Positions 1 to 8,245 of a stretch of DNA of 55,758 bases are shown piece after piece (within the stretch, counting starts at the first letter, position 1; each line of letters opens with the position of its first letter). A model generated the notes under the pieces. That model searched no databases and was not told the origin of the DNA. It saw only the letters and a list, made by a program, of their open reading frames with translations. Source of the stretch: Bacteroidales bacterium (lineage in GTDB: Bacteria; Bacteroidota; Bacteroidia; Bacteroidales; UBA932); the NCBI GenBank assembly GCA_017625725.1, contig JAGAKH010000010.1:1-55758 (forward strand). Direction: 5' to 3'. Made by a program: the position numbers and the translations under genes.

Positions 1-647
1 ATGTGAGCAACTGATTTGTTGAATTCACATACTGCTTTAACCATTTTATCGATTGATTCTTGGCTTGTATCTTTGGTAGAAAGGCAACAATGTACTAGTG
101 CTGAATAATGAGGCAATATCTTGTTCCAATCGAAACCATCGCCAAAGATATATACACCTCGTCCGGAAGCTCCACCCCATACTTGAATCAAGTGGAAGAT
201 TTCCTCAAGACTCTCTCCATCAACATATTCCCCAATCTTTTGAAGAGCTGCATTCTCGATATCGTCATCCTTTTTATAAGCATCAAAGAAATCTCCAGGT
301 ACAATCTTCTTATTTATCAAGATGGTCATCAATCCCTTAACCGGAGCAGACATTGCTTCTGTATTAGCTAAAGGCTTCATTTCAGAAACATAATCAAGAT
401 CCGGAAAATGGTATTTAGGATTTAATTCAACCGGTATCAAAGGAAGAGCATCCTTATCTATAATAGGCGTAAACCGTCCTTCATCGAGAAACATGGTCTT
501 TGGACGAGCCCATTTATCACCTTTGCCATACATAGCTTGATATATGACCATATCTTCTCCGGTCTCCGTGTGTTTAACCACGTGTAATGTTCTATAGATA
601 TTACCCTTGTAATGTTTGTAATATCCTGGCACATTTAGTTTTTTCAT
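1..647 (-). CDS. DUF1653 domain protein, 3' end cut by window edge
   Basis: An open frame runs from ATG at 647 to the window edge without a stop (215 codons visible), so it was read directly from the complement. It begins MKKLNVPGYYKHYKGNIYRT and continues with a region like DUF1653: YKHYKGNIYR, then YQAMYGKGDKWARP and MFLDEGRF at about residues 8-56. DUF1653 domains are small and have no firmly assigned activity. The rest (residues 57-215) is acidic and soluble, with no signal peptide or membrane segment, and I do not recognise it. A palindrome shared with the gene at 2011 lies about 80 bp upstream. The domain call is good; the function is unknown. Confidence 0.75.
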   Translation of the reverse strand, partial: MKKLNVPGYYKHYKGNIYRTLHVVKHTETGEDMVIYQAMYGKGDKWARPKTMFLDEGRFTPIIDKDALPLIPVELNPKYHFPDLDYVSEMKPLANTEAMSAPVKGLMTILINKKIVPGDFFDAYKKDDDIENAALQKIGEYVDGESLEEIFHLIQVWGGASGRGVYIFGDGFDWNKILPHYSALVHCCLSTKDTSQESIDKMVKAVCEFNKSVAH

Positions 648-726
648 AGGCCAGCTACGTAAATTTTATAGCACTCAACAAAAATAATGAATATGTTTCA
701 TATTCGATGCAAAGAACATGGAATAT

Positions 727-745
727 TGTTCCATTTCGTGGGACA
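727..745. promoter_or_regulatory. Palindromic operator candidate, copy 1
   Basis: Read on the minus strand this is TGTCCCA-CGAAA-TGGAACA, a 7-5-7 inverted repeat with one mismatch. It lies upstream of the gene starting at 647. The same motif, with an identical 5-base spacer, occurs at 2057-2075 upstream of the gene starting at 2011. In both places TTTGCATCGA follows at exactly the same distance. A binding site for one shared regulator is inferred. Confidence 0.5.
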
Positions 746-811
746 GCATAAAAGCAATGTACCTAAACCAAAATATTTTTCGGATATTAAACAATTTGAT
801 ACATAGATGAT

Positions 812-819
812 TATCTTTG
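812..819 (+). promoter_or_regulatory. Bacteroidetes -7 element (TATCTTTG)
   Basis: TATCTTTG matches the Bacteroidetes -7 consensus TAnnTTTG. A TTTG at 795-798 is only 13 bases upstream rather than the usual 19 or so, so the -33 part is poor. The element sits 37 bases before the ATG of the decayed gene at 856 and would have driven it. Confidence 0.4.
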
Positions 820-855
820 CCGGTAAAGATGGTGAAATGATTCAACTTAATTGAT

Positions 856-1287
856 ATGGGAACATATATTATACTTCATATAGAGTATCGACTGAAGTCT
901 GTTGGATAGTGGAAACATGTCAACTTTGACTCTTCATTCATGACTCGCGGATATAGCCCGTTGTGTGCTTATCTCGGTTAGGGTGGAGTTGAAGGACATC
1001 TTCCTTTGAGAGGCTTGCCAGAAGACATTACAATTGATACAAGGGAGTCTATTTTTCATGATGAAGACTATATGGATCCGGATTACTACAATTACTCTTG
1101 GGCCTCTTCTGAAGAAATCGAAAGTGCTGTAGAACTTGCATATGATGTTATGCAAACACAAGCAGATGTAAAGGGTAATCTCAGAGTTCTGGATGAGTAT
1201 CTGGAATGGAAAGGATTTATCGGATATATGAAATCCATGGAAAGCAGCATGCGTTACGAATGTAGAGCGATTTATTGGTTCTTTTAA
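856..1287 (+). pseudogene. Decayed small gene with two in-frame TAG codons
   Basis: One frame runs from ATG 856 to the TAA at 1285-1287 and is interrupted only by TAG at 907-909 and TAG at 979-981. The pieces are MGTYIILHIEYRLKSVG, WKHVNFDSSFMTRGYSPLCA (and three more residues), and a 100-residue tail containing LRGLPEDITIDTRESI, YSWASSEEIESAV and MRYECRAIYWF. From memory this resembles a family of roughly 150-residue phage and bacterial proteins of unknown function that start MG-x-[DH]-I and carry an RGLP[ED]D motif. The tail is well preserved, so decay would be recent. Reading TAG as an amino acid is possible in principle, for example in phage-derived DNA, but nothing nearby supports it. 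A TTG start at 1006 would give only the tail. Confidence 0.65.
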
Positions 1288-1291
1288 TAAG

Positions 1292-1323
1292 CACCCCGCT
1301 TAAATTGTTGTTTAAGCGGGGTG
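1292..1323. terminator. Strong hairpin between convergent genes
   Basis: A perfect 13-bp stem (CACCCCGCTTAAA paired with TTTAAGCGGGGTG) with the 6-base loop TTGTTG lies between the decayed gene ending at 1287 and the minus-strand gene ending at 1340. Neither side has a clear T-run, so it may be a weak bidirectional terminator or an mRNA 3'-end stabiliser. Confidence 0.65.
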
Positions 1324-1339
1324 TATGATTATCGCCAAT

Positions 1340-2011
1340 TTACTCGCTTTGTTTGTTTTCAATGGTCCACTCGACTGTAACCTCGTCACTAATTACCAAG
1401 TCTTCTGGTGTTATATCAAGTCCTTCTGGTGTGCTTGCCTTTGCTTCTGCGGTGGAATGGATATTACGAGCCTGCGAATATACATGGATATTAGTGTCTG
1501 AATAATTTATACTAAACACATCTTGTAATGAACATCCCAGAGCAGATGCCATTATCTTAGCCTTTTCCTTTGCATCCTTGACTGCTCTTTCTAGCATTTT
1601 CAGCTGATAAGGTCGAGGATCTTGCACTGTATGCCCTATCTTGATCTGTGCTTCTTCGATGAATTTTCCCACACCTCTCACGATCTTGTTTACCAGCACA
1701 TTATCAATACCGAGATCAATTTTGATTTTCTGATGCAACTCATAGCCGTCTTTTTCATAATAGGCGTGATAGCCTTTGGCATCTTTGACACTATACTCGT
1801 GTTCAATGATATCCATACTGACCGTCTTCGCCAAACTGCCTGGCTTGTTATTGTATTCAAGAATCTTAACCATTGAGGTCAGATTCTTCTTTGCCATTTC
1901 ATAAGCATCACTATAAGTTTCATGTAAGGTCGCTATTGTCACCTCTAAACGAGTAATATCAGGAACGACGTGAATGGCACCTTTGCCGGTAACTGTAATT
2001 TTCTTATCCAT
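1340..2011 (-). CDS. SIMPL domain (DUF541) protein
   Basis: A 223-residue protein of the SIMPL/DUF541 family. The signature start is visible: KKITVTGKGAIHVVPDITRL, a beta strand followed by the V-x-PD motif. Later come ERAVKDAKEKAKIMASALG, the helix typical of the family, and the closing strand SDEVTVEWTIE. Most relatives are exported (for example periplasmic Omp28-type proteins), but this one has no signal peptide and is probably cytoplasmic. The family has no defined enzymatic role; links to oxidative stress and to immune signalling are known for individual members. It stands alone on the minus strand. A TAAATTTG -7 element (2040-2047) and the palindrome at 2057-2075 lie just upstream. Confidence 0.85.
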   Translation of the reverse strand: MDKKITVTGKGAIHVVPDITRLEVTIATLHETYSDAYEMAKKNLTSMVKILEYNNKPGSLAKTVSMDIIEHEYSVKDAKGYHAYYEKDGYELHQKIKIDLGIDNVLVNKIVRGVGKFIEEAQIKIGHTVQDPRPYQLKMLERAVKDAKEKAKIMASALGCSLQDVFSINYSDTNIHVYSQARNIHSTAEAKASTPEGLDITPEDLVISDEVTVEWTIENKQSE

Positions 2012-2056
2012 ATTTCTAGGTTATTAAGGGTTCTCGATGCAAATTTAGCCTACGAT

Positions 2057-2075
2057 TGTCTCATTTCGTGGGACA
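2057..2075. promoter_or_regulatory. Palindromic operator candidate, copy 2, next to a -7 element
   Basis: On the minus strand this reads TGTCCCA-CGAAA-TGAGACA, the same 7-5-7 inverted repeat as at 727-745, again with one arm mismatch. A -7 element TAAATTTG lies on the minus strand at 2040-2047, 17 bp from the operator start in the same register as the first copy. The -33 region falls inside the palindrome and has no TTTG, which would suit an activator-dependent promoter. Confidence 0.5.
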
Positions 2076-2341
2076 TCTTTAAAAGATTTCAGCAGCAAAA
2101 TACCACGTGCCTTTCAACACCCAAACTGTCGTCTTGATTAAAATCTCAAGAATTCTTCTACTGCTTTCCCCTAATGTTTATCCTTTTCCATATAAAAATA
2201 TTTTAGAGTCTCCATAAAAACGGTCATTTTTATGGACAGCAAACGTCTTTGCACTGAGTCGCAGGGGATTTGGTGAGGGGACCAATTGTACCTGATACGA
2301 AAACCTGCCATTCGTTTTGATTTTCGTTATATTTGTAAAGT

Positions 2342-2422
2342 AAGTTCTACATCTTACCACAATAAGGCTATATGCCGAAGGATTTAATTCCTATGCCTCC
2401 GCTTCGGTGGAGGCTTTTGTTT
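2342..2422 (+). ncRNA. Candidate small RNA ending in a UUCG terminator
   Basis: TATATTTG at 2328-2335 matches the -7 consensus TAnnTTTG, placing a start near 2342. About 80 bases later a textbook terminator closes the unit. No plus-strand coding frame lies between or upstream, so the terminator has no gene to serve. Three short hairpins can be drawn in series: GGC-TATAT-GCC, AGGA-TTTAAT-TCCT, and the terminator. There is no TTTG at -33. I do not recognise an RNA family. Confidence 0.35.
2395..2422 (+). terminator. Rho-independent terminator with C(UUCG)G tetraloop
   Basis: GCCTCCGC-TTCG-GTGGAGGC forms an 8-bp stem (one G-T pair) capped by the stable UUCG tetraloop and followed by TTTTGTTT. 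The T-run is on the plus strand only. Confidence 0.8.
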
Positions 2423-2681
2423 AGCCAGAAAATCTCATATACCGACTGACGCGACTTTCACTTATGGATTGGCAGAAAGTTGCTAAAAGACTAGGTGCCC
2501 AGGAAAGAGACATCAATCTCTTCAGTCAAAGATTCATTACAGAGTAGAGACACGTTCCATTCCATTTCGGGATACGGGCCTGTATTCCGCTTCTGAAATG
2601 ACGGAAGGACTCTATGCACGCTCATTGGGTAAGTGCTGTGACATAATGTTTCCTCCTGAGTCAACCGTACAGCATAGAAAA
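2423..2681. other. Gene-poor stretch
   Basis: I see no convincing gene here. A 27-codon frame at 2464-2547 (+) starting MDWQKVAKRLGAQERD could be a remnant, but it has no upstream signal. A GTG-started frame on the minus strand that overlaps the end of the next gene has no protein-like features. Confidence 0.4.
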
Positions 2682-3554
2682 TCACAAGACGAAAGTCAAT
2701 CCGAAGTATGATCCTCTTGATTTGTCGGTATTGAAATGCTGTTCAAAGAAGATCTTTATATGGGTATTGAACTCAAAGCCGGCTCGTAGGGAGAAGATGG
2801 CAATCGGTTTGCCTGAGAATGAATAGGTTGCGTATGGATATCCATCTTCAGTGTCCTGCGTGAATCCTGAAACCGTTCTATAGGAACTTTTTCCGACTCC
2901 GACTCCCAGACCGACATATGGGGTGAATCTATGCCATCTGTAAAAATTGAAGTTCGTTACGGCCTGGACTGCCCAATAACCAAAACTCATCACCTCTCCT
3001 ATAGGTGTGTCAGGACTAGCTTCGGACGGTTCCATGGTGAATGGAAGTGAATATGAGAAGTTGAGTCCAACGTCCATCGGAAGACGTCTGAAATTGTATC
3101 GTCCTTCCAGACCAAGGATGGTCTGAGCAGCATCCATGACGCTCGTGATTCCTAATGTGTTGAAGAACCTGCCCTCAAACTCAAAACGCTTTGGAATATA
3201 TGAGTGGAAAAGAATCTGTGCCTCATCTGTCGCTAACGCACAATTGACCGTAGTGTCGACTTCGGTATCAATATTAATATCAGTTCCCGTGTACCCGATA
3301 GCGCTGAATTGAAGATTGATCTTGCCAGGGACTACCTTGATGGAATAACCGCCATCAGATTCTGAGAAGACGCAATTGTAGCCATCCCAATTCGCCATAA
3401 CAGCCGCATGGCGGATTGCACCTCCTGTATCCTTATCTGTTATGACACCGCTTATGGTTACAGTCGGATCCGAAGTCTTGAACCATCTGACCTGCTGAGC
3501 ATTCAGAAGAGATGAAATCAGAATTACTGACAGTAATATGAAGATACGCTTCAT
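2682..3554 (-). CDS. Outer-membrane beta-barrel protein with carboxypeptidase-like domain
   Basis: A 290-residue exported protein. Residues 1-19 form a signal peptide ending LLNAQ. Residues about 30-110 look like a carboxypeptidase regulatory-like (CarboxypepD_reg) beta-sandwich: VTISGVITDKDTGGAIRHAA, the G[YF]SI-type core (GGYSIKVVPG) and AIGYTG. The remainder alternates aromatic and polar residues as in a small beta-barrel (FTPYVGLGVGVGK, FSLRAGFEFN) and ends in the strand SYFGLTFVL. Such proteins are common in Bacteroidales and usually lack an assigned substrate. The gene is one base downstream of the next listed gene, also barrel-like, so the two form an operon. Confidence 0.7.
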   Translation of the reverse strand: MKRIFILLSVILISSLLNAQQVRWFKTSDPTVTISGVITDKDTGGAIRHAAVMANWDGYNCVFSESDGGYSIKVVPGKINLQFSAIGYTGTDINIDTEVDTTVNCALATDEAQILFHSYIPKRFEFEGRFFNTLGITSVMDAAQTILGLEGRYNFRRLPMDVGLNFSYSLPFTMEPSEASPDTPIGEVMSFGYWAVQAVTNFNFYRWHRFTPYVGLGVGVGKSSYRTVSGFTQDTEDGYPYATYSFSGKPIAIFSLRAGFEFNTHIKIFFEQHFNTDKSRGSYFGLTFVL

Positions 3555-3555
3555 G

Positions 3556-4698
3556 CTATGGTTTGATATACTTTGATAGAATATTGAAACTTAACGAGCA
3601 ATTGATTGAATACGGACTCATTGCATTTGGATATGAGGTGCGGGCCACATAAACTTTCAGTCTCAGGCTGTGCTCATTGATGCCTCCGTACATTGATGAC
3701 CAGACAGGATCACCGACCAGATAAAGAGAACGCAAGTACTTTAATTCAAAACTAAGTCCGGCCAAAAGTCTGAGTCCGGCGATTTCATCTGTCTTGATTT
3801 CTGCATCCTTGTCCGGGCTGTCATAATCCATAAATCCGACACCTACGCCAGCAAACGGACTAATCTTGAAGATATCACCATCATAAACATCACAGGCATA
3901 TTGGAACGTGATTTCTCCGTATCTTAGTTTATTACCGGAGTACCATGTACCTATCCTTTTGCCTTGGATATCTCTGTTCAGTCTTGATCCACCTCCCAAA
4001 ACCATATCCCAATATATTGCAGAGCGTCCTATTCCGAAATTGAAGCCCCACAGAAATCCATATGCCGGAGTAAAGTATGATGAATAATCTCCCAGATGGA
4101 ACTGAGATGCTGCACCTATATACGCTCCTATTGCAAACTTTCTAAGAGAATATTCTGGAATCTCACCTCTCGTTTCCGGGGTCTTGGCCAGTTCTTCTGC
4201 AATAATAGTCTCCTGTAATTGAAGCTCAGTAAGATTCCTGCCCTCCTCTGTAACTCTTTCGATTTCATCTGTACGAGCCTCATGAAAATCATAATATCTT
4301 CTTACTACAGCATGATAATCAGCCTTATATGTACCAGATATCAGATAATTCATCATCTGACGTCTGGTAAGTTCGGTCGCGTCAAATATAAGCTGGGCAT
4401 ATCTGATGGCCTGATCGGTCAAAGTATCACTTCTGACCCAAGAACGTATAGGGTCGAATAACGCTTTAGACTGAAGACGCTTGACTCTTAGGTTCCAACT
4501 CATCTTTTCCCAGTCTCCGGGAAAAGTCTGAATACCTGTATATACCTGTCCGATCAGTTCTCCAGATGATCTTCGTATTGCAAAATCTTCTGCCTTAAGA
4601 GTTCCGTCATGCCATTCCTTATAAGAAAGATCTGTTTGAGCCAATAACGAGAATACCGACATGATCATGACGGAAACGAATGAGACGAATCTTTTCAT
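3556..4698 (-). CDS. Exported outer-membrane protein of unknown role
   Basis: A 380-residue protein with a signal peptide (residues 1-20, ending SLLAQ). The N-terminal half (about 22-180) is mainly helical and charged, with DLSYKEWHDGTLKAEDFAIR and TEEGRNLTELQLQETI. The C-terminal half reads as a beta-barrel: YGFLWGFNFGIGRSAIYWDM, SPFAGVGVGFMDY and a final strand CSLSFNILSKY. I do not recognise a specific family. It is the first gene of a two-gene operon with the barrel protein downstream, and a -7 element lies at 4726-4733. An accessory or assembly partner for the second protein is an inference only. Confidence 0.6.
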   Translation of the reverse strand: MKRFVSFVSVMIMSVFSLLAQTDLSYKEWHDGTLKAEDFAIRRSSGELIGQVYTGIQTFPGDWEKMSWNLRVKRLQSKALFDPIRSWVRSDTLTDQAIRYAQLIFDATELTRRQMMNYLISGTYKADYHAVVRRYYDFHEARTDEIERVTEEGRNLTELQLQETIIAEELAKTPETRGEIPEYSLRKFAIGAYIGAASQFHLGDYSSYFTPAYGFLWGFNFGIGRSAIYWDMVLGGGSRLNRDIQGKRIGTWYSGNKLRYGEITFQYACDVYDGDIFKISPFAGVGVGFMDYDSPDKDAEIKTDEIAGLRLLAGLSFELKYLRSLYLVGDPVWSSMYGGINEHSLRLKVYVARTSYPNAMSPYSINCSLSFNILSKYIKP

Positions 4699-4725
4699 AA
4701 GCTATAGGAGAATGGTTCCAAGCCC

Positions 4726-4733
4726 CAAATATA
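4726..4733 (-). promoter_or_regulatory. -7 element (TATATTTG, minus strand)
   Basis: The complement reads TATATTTG, matching TAnnTTTG, 28 bases before the ATG at 4698. No TTTG lies at the expected -33 distance. Confidence 0.45.
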
Positions 4734-4792
4734 GCAATATTTATCATTTGCATATTTAACGAGCTTGACAAATCCGATAATAGCGGCTCACA

Positions 4793-6184
4793 TCATGCCA
4801 TTTCCAATGACTCTCTTGAATCCTTAAGAGCGGAATCTATCTCCGACATTCTGGAAGTGGTCAGCGGATAGAGCCATACGAGAACCATTGCGACAAGGGC
4901 TATACCGGCCGGGATGATACTCATCAGCAGATTGAGTCCGGTGAGGGCTTCAGCTGTCTGGACGCTTCCTTCGGCTGTCTGGTATCCAAAAGCTGCAAGC
5001 AGCCACATCACCATAGCACCACCGAAGGCACTTCCGAACTTCTGGGCCATTGAACTGGAAGAAAAGATCAGTCCGACGGATGCTGAGCCGTATCTGTACT
5101 CAGAATAATCTGCGACATCAGCATACATGCTCCATAGCAGGGGCGAGATGACTCCGGTAAAAATGCAGATGAGTACCTGAAGCAGAAGCATCAGCAAAAA
5201 ACCTATCCGATTCACCGGAATAAAGAAGAAAGCGATAGAAAGAACAGCTAGAACAAACATCGAAAACAGGAATGTATTCTTCTTTCCGATACGGACAGAG
5301 AGTGGTGCCGCGAATACAACTCCTGCCATATTTGAAATCTCTCCCACAGAAAGGAACAGTCCCGCATAGAACAGCACGGACATCCCGCCTATGGTCAGTT
5401 GTGTCCCCTCCGGAATATAGTCTTTGAAAAAATATGCAACAGTAGATCCTCTTAGTGTCATGAAGAGATTTGAGCAGAGAGCTGCACAAACGAGAATCCA
5501 GAACGGAGCATTCCTGAACAATGCCTTCACATCCTTCAATACAGATTCAGAAGCATGAGTAACAACTCTTTCCCTAGTCATTGTAAAGGTAAGGTAAAAC
5601 AGAACCACACACATGATCGCAATAACCGTCATAGCAGCTTGCCAACTACCCTGCAACGACATTACCTCGCCAAAATGGCCGACCAAAGGTTCCCATAGAA
5701 ATAACACGATAAAGCTTCCGATATATGCAAAGAACATTCTGAAAGAAGACAACGAGGTCTTCTCCGCACTGTTTTCCGTCATGACCCCCAACATTGCTCC
5801 ATACGGAACATTGATTCCAGTATAAACGGTCATCATAAGGATGTACGACGCATAAGCGTAAATCAGCTTGGCCTGTTGCCCCCAGGACGGAGTCGTAAAC
5901 AAGAGCACCCCACAAAGGGCAAAAGGCACTGCCATGAAAAGCAGGTATGGACGATATGTTCCCCATTTTGTGTGAGTCCTGTCGGCAATAACTCCCATCA
6001 TCGGATCTGAAACCGCATCCCACACCCTCGTAACGATAAGCAGCAAAGCAACCTGATCCAAGGTCAGACCAAACACATTGGAATAAAAGAACGGGAGATA
6101 ATATGAAAACACCTTCCAAAACATAGAAGACGCCATATCTCCAAAACCATATCCTATCTTCTCAGTAATTTTCAAGTTATTCAT
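4793..6184 (-). CDS. GPH-family sugar:cation symporter (probably mannobiose)
   Basis: A 463-residue protein with about 12 membrane segments, of the glycoside-pentoside-hexuronide (MelB-like) branch of the major facilitator superfamily. Diagnostic stretches are EKIGYGFGDMASSMFWKV at the start, the RVWDAVSDPMMGVIADRT loop between helices 2 and 3 (the conserved D-x-x-x-DP-x-x-G motif), KWGTYRPYLL, and YGSASVGLIFSSSSMAQKFG late in the protein. It is the last gene of the mannan operon and overlaps the epimerase gene by 8 bases. In the described Bacteroides fragilis mannan pathway a symporter delivers mannobiose to a cytoplasmic 2-epimerase and a GH130 phosphorylase; the same gene set here makes mannobiose the likely substrate. 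Confidence 0.88.
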   Translation of the reverse strand: MNNLKITEKIGYGFGDMASSMFWKVFSYYLPFFYSNVFGLTLDQVALLLIVTRVWDAVSDPMMGVIADRTHTKWGTYRPYLLFMAVPFALCGVLLFTTPSWGQQAKLIYAYASYILMMTVYTGINVPYGAMLGVMTENSAEKTSLSSFRMFFAYIGSFIVLFLWEPLVGHFGEVMSLQGSWQAAMTVIAIMCVVLFYLTFTMTRERVVTHASESVLKDVKALFRNAPFWILVCAALCSNLFMTLRGSTVAYFFKDYIPEGTQLTIGGMSVLFYAGLFLSVGEISNMAGVVFAAPLSVRIGKKNTFLFSMFVLAVLSIAFFFIPVNRIGFLLMLLLQVLICIFTGVISPLLWSMYADVADYSEYRYGSASVGLIFSSSSMAQKFGSAFGGAMVMWLLAAFGYQTAEGSVQTAEALTGLNLLMSIIPAGIALVAMVLVWLYPLTTSRMSEIDSALKDSRESLEMA

Positions 6185-7337
6185 TCGTCAGTTCCTTTAA
6201 CATTTCAACACACATCCTCCCATTGTGATAGGGACATTTCCAAAAACCGGCCTTATCCTCATTCATATTGACAGAGCCATCTGAAAGCCTGCTCCAATAC
6301 CACTCTCCCCCTTCTGAATCTATAATATTTCCACGTATATATTCCCAGGCCTTGCAGCATTTGTCAAGCCACCTCTTATCTCCGCTTCTTCGATACATCT
6401 TCATGAGGCCGACAACAGCCTCCGCCTGCACCCACCAATGCCTTTCCTCATCCCAGCAACCGGATTCACATCTATATACAAGACTGCCATCGTCGCGGAA
6501 CCCATCTTCGCACGCCATGACAAGCCGGTCTGCCATATCATAATAGACCTGATCTGCAGTTCCTATTGCATCTGCAGCCTCACAGACAAGCCAGGAAGCT
6601 TCAATATCATGGCCATACGAAATCTCATTATCCAACCTCTTCCACTCTGAAGAAAAGAATGACCCTAGATGACCACTTTCCTCACAATATATACGACTGT
6701 GGAATATATCCAGCAGACGCCCCACAGCACCCGCAACCCTACCATCATGGGTAAGCAGATACAGGTTGGTGTAAGGTTCAAGGATATGGAGGTGTGTATT
6801 CATGGTAAAGACCGCATTCATATCCTTGTCGCTCAGACGCACATCTGCAAGTGGTGACCAATCTGCAGACTGAGCCTCCACATATCCATAACCATCTGAA
6901 TCCCAAGCTTTTTCTTCCAGACAGCAGAACAGATGCATGGCCTGCCTCTCCGCCTCAGACGATTTTCTCAAAAGAGCATACTCAGACAGGGCATATATGG
7001 CAAACCCTATTGCATAACTTTGTTTCTTGTCGGAAAGCACATATCCTTCAGGTGAGATTGCCCACCAGACACCCCCGTTGACCTCGTCAATAAAGGAACG
7101 GGTGACATATCCGTAAAGCCGGTCAGCTATCTTCCCGGAATGCTCATCATTCAGATGACGGGAAACAGACGAAAACATCCAAAGCATTCTGAAAGCCATC
7201 ACAGCACTTATAGGAGCAGACGAATCCTCCCGGCCATATATATCTGTTCGGCCGGGAAAACTTCCGTCCCCTCTGACCATCCGGCTCCAAAACGGAAGGA
7301 TATTGGTTAAAAGTTCTTGTCTGAACGACTCTCTCAT
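6177..7337 (-). CDS. AGE-family 2-epimerase (mannobiose/cellobiose 2-epimerase)
   Basis: A 386-residue (alpha/alpha)6-barrel enzyme of the N-acylglucosamine/cellobiose 2-epimerase family, of normal length and with no signal peptide, so cytoplasmic. Three histidine motifs expected for the catalytic site are present: MNTHLHILEPY (His182 and His184), YGHDIEASWL (His243) and KCPYHNGRM (His371), along with HWWVQAEAVV at 300-309. The family interconverts the reducing-end sugar at C2. In mannan loci it turns beta-1,4-mannobiose into mannosyl-glucose, the substrate of the GH130 enzyme encoded at the head of this operon. One base separates its start from the preceding lipoprotein gene. Cellobiose could also be accepted. 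Confidence 0.88.
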   Translation of the reverse strand: MRESFRQELLTNILPFWSRMVRGDGSFPGRTDIYGREDSSAPISAVMAFRMLWMFSSVSRHLNDEHSGKIADRLYGYVTRSFIDEVNGGVWWAISPEGYVLSDKKQSYAIGFAIYALSEYALLRKSSEAERQAMHLFCCLEEKAWDSDGYGYVEAQSADWSPLADVRLSDKDMNAVFTMNTHLHILEPYTNLYLLTHDGRVAGAVGRLLDIFHSRIYCEESGHLGSFFSSEWKRLDNEISYGHDIEASWLVCEAADAIGTADQVYYDMADRLVMACEDGFRDDGSLVYRCESGCWDEERHWWVQAEAVVGLMKMYRRSGDKRWLDKCCKAWEYIRGNIIDSEGGEWYWSRLSDGSVNMNEDKAGFWKCPYHNGRMCVEMLKELTNE

Positions 7338-7338
7338 A

Positions 7339-8244
7339 TCACTGAAGCGGATTTACGATGTAAGTAAACCGGTAACTGCTTCTCCAGAAATTGTCATAGA
7401 AATTGGATCCGCCAATTTCCTGCGAAGCATCAGGCAGATTGAAGACAAATACCATATTAGACCATTCATCCGTCTCAAAGGTCATTGTAGAGGTGATGTT
7501 CCTGTTGGTAATCTTCATCTCGTTGGTTGTCAGATCCAGCACCCATTCCGATTCTCCAGCAGGAAGAAGATGTCTCAGGCGTGGATTCATGTCAAGTGGT
7601 GCATCTTCCGGATACTCACCAGGCCATACGCCCTTGAATTCTCCCCATAAGCCATCAGCACCGGCATCATTTGTTATAATGCCCGTAAACTTACCGTCGA
7701 CCATCTCGGAGTTCATCTCTATGGTTATGATATTGTCCAGCTCGGGTGCGAAATAAAGTCCGAATTCAGCTCCATTCATCGGAGTCCCCCAGGAGCCGGT
7801 TCCGCATCCTGATATATTCTGGTCTACATATATCTTGGCATCAATGACTTTCCATACTCCGGCATAGAATGCCTCATACGGCTTGAGTATTACGGTCCAG
7901 TCAACTGACTTTCCTGTCTGCGAAGTCACCTTTATGACTGCCTTTCTCTGAGGATTATAGAAATCCAGCACAGCCTCTTCACCGAGATCCGAACCAGCAT
8001 ATGCCGACAAGGCTATAGACTCAACCTTGACCTCACTCCAAGGATAGTCATCAGTCTTGTTGATAAAGAGAGTCACTTCTCCGGAAGTGTCATCAATGCG
8101 TACTATCTCAGGTTTACCCAACTGGCCAAAGACACGAATGTCAAGAATTGAACATTCATTGCTTGGAATATCCATATTTATCTGCTTGGAACATGAAGCA
8201 ACAAACAGCAACGGCAGTATAAACACTATGGAAAAACGTTTCAT
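7339..8244 (-). CDS. Surface lipoprotein downstream of SusD, likely glycan binding
   Basis: A 301-residue lipoprotein: the signal peptide ends FVASC with Cys18 as the lipid anchor. Residues about 30-120 look like an Ig-like or PKD-type strand domain (QINMDIPSNECSILDIRVFG to SVDWTVILKPYEAF). Residues 125-301 form a second beta-rich domain with many aromatic residues (YAGVWKVIDAKIYV, GLWGEFKGVWPGEYP), the kind of surface that stacks on sugars. I do not recognise a named family. In Bacteroidetes polysaccharide loci the gene after SusD commonly encodes a surface glycan-binding protein, so that role is inferred from position. It is one base away from both neighbours. Confidence 0.6.
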   Translation of the reverse strand: MKRFSIVFILPLLFVASCSKQINMDIPSNECSILDIRVFGQLGKPEIVRIDDTSGEVTLFINKTDDYPWSEVKVESIALSAYAGSDLGEEAVLDFYNPQRKAVIKVTSQTGKSVDWTVILKPYEAFYAGVWKVIDAKIYVDQNISGCGTGSWGTPMNGAEFGLYFAPELDNIITIEMNSEMVDGKFTGIITNDAGADGLWGEFKGVWPGEYPEDAPLDMNPRLRHLLPAGESEWVLDLTTNEMKITNRNITSTMTFETDEWSNMVFVFNLPDASQEIGGSNFYDNFWRSSYRFTYIVNPLQ

Positions 8245-8245
8245 C

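Noticed and set aside
2012-2056. Sigma-54 style promoter upstream of the SIMPL gene
   Set aside because: A GG and a GC pair are present but 8 bases apart instead of 10, so the -24/-12 pattern fails.
2491-2685. 64-codon minus-strand frame after the barrel protein gene
   Set aside because: It begins with GTG inside the previous gene's stop, and has no signal, domain or protein-like composition.
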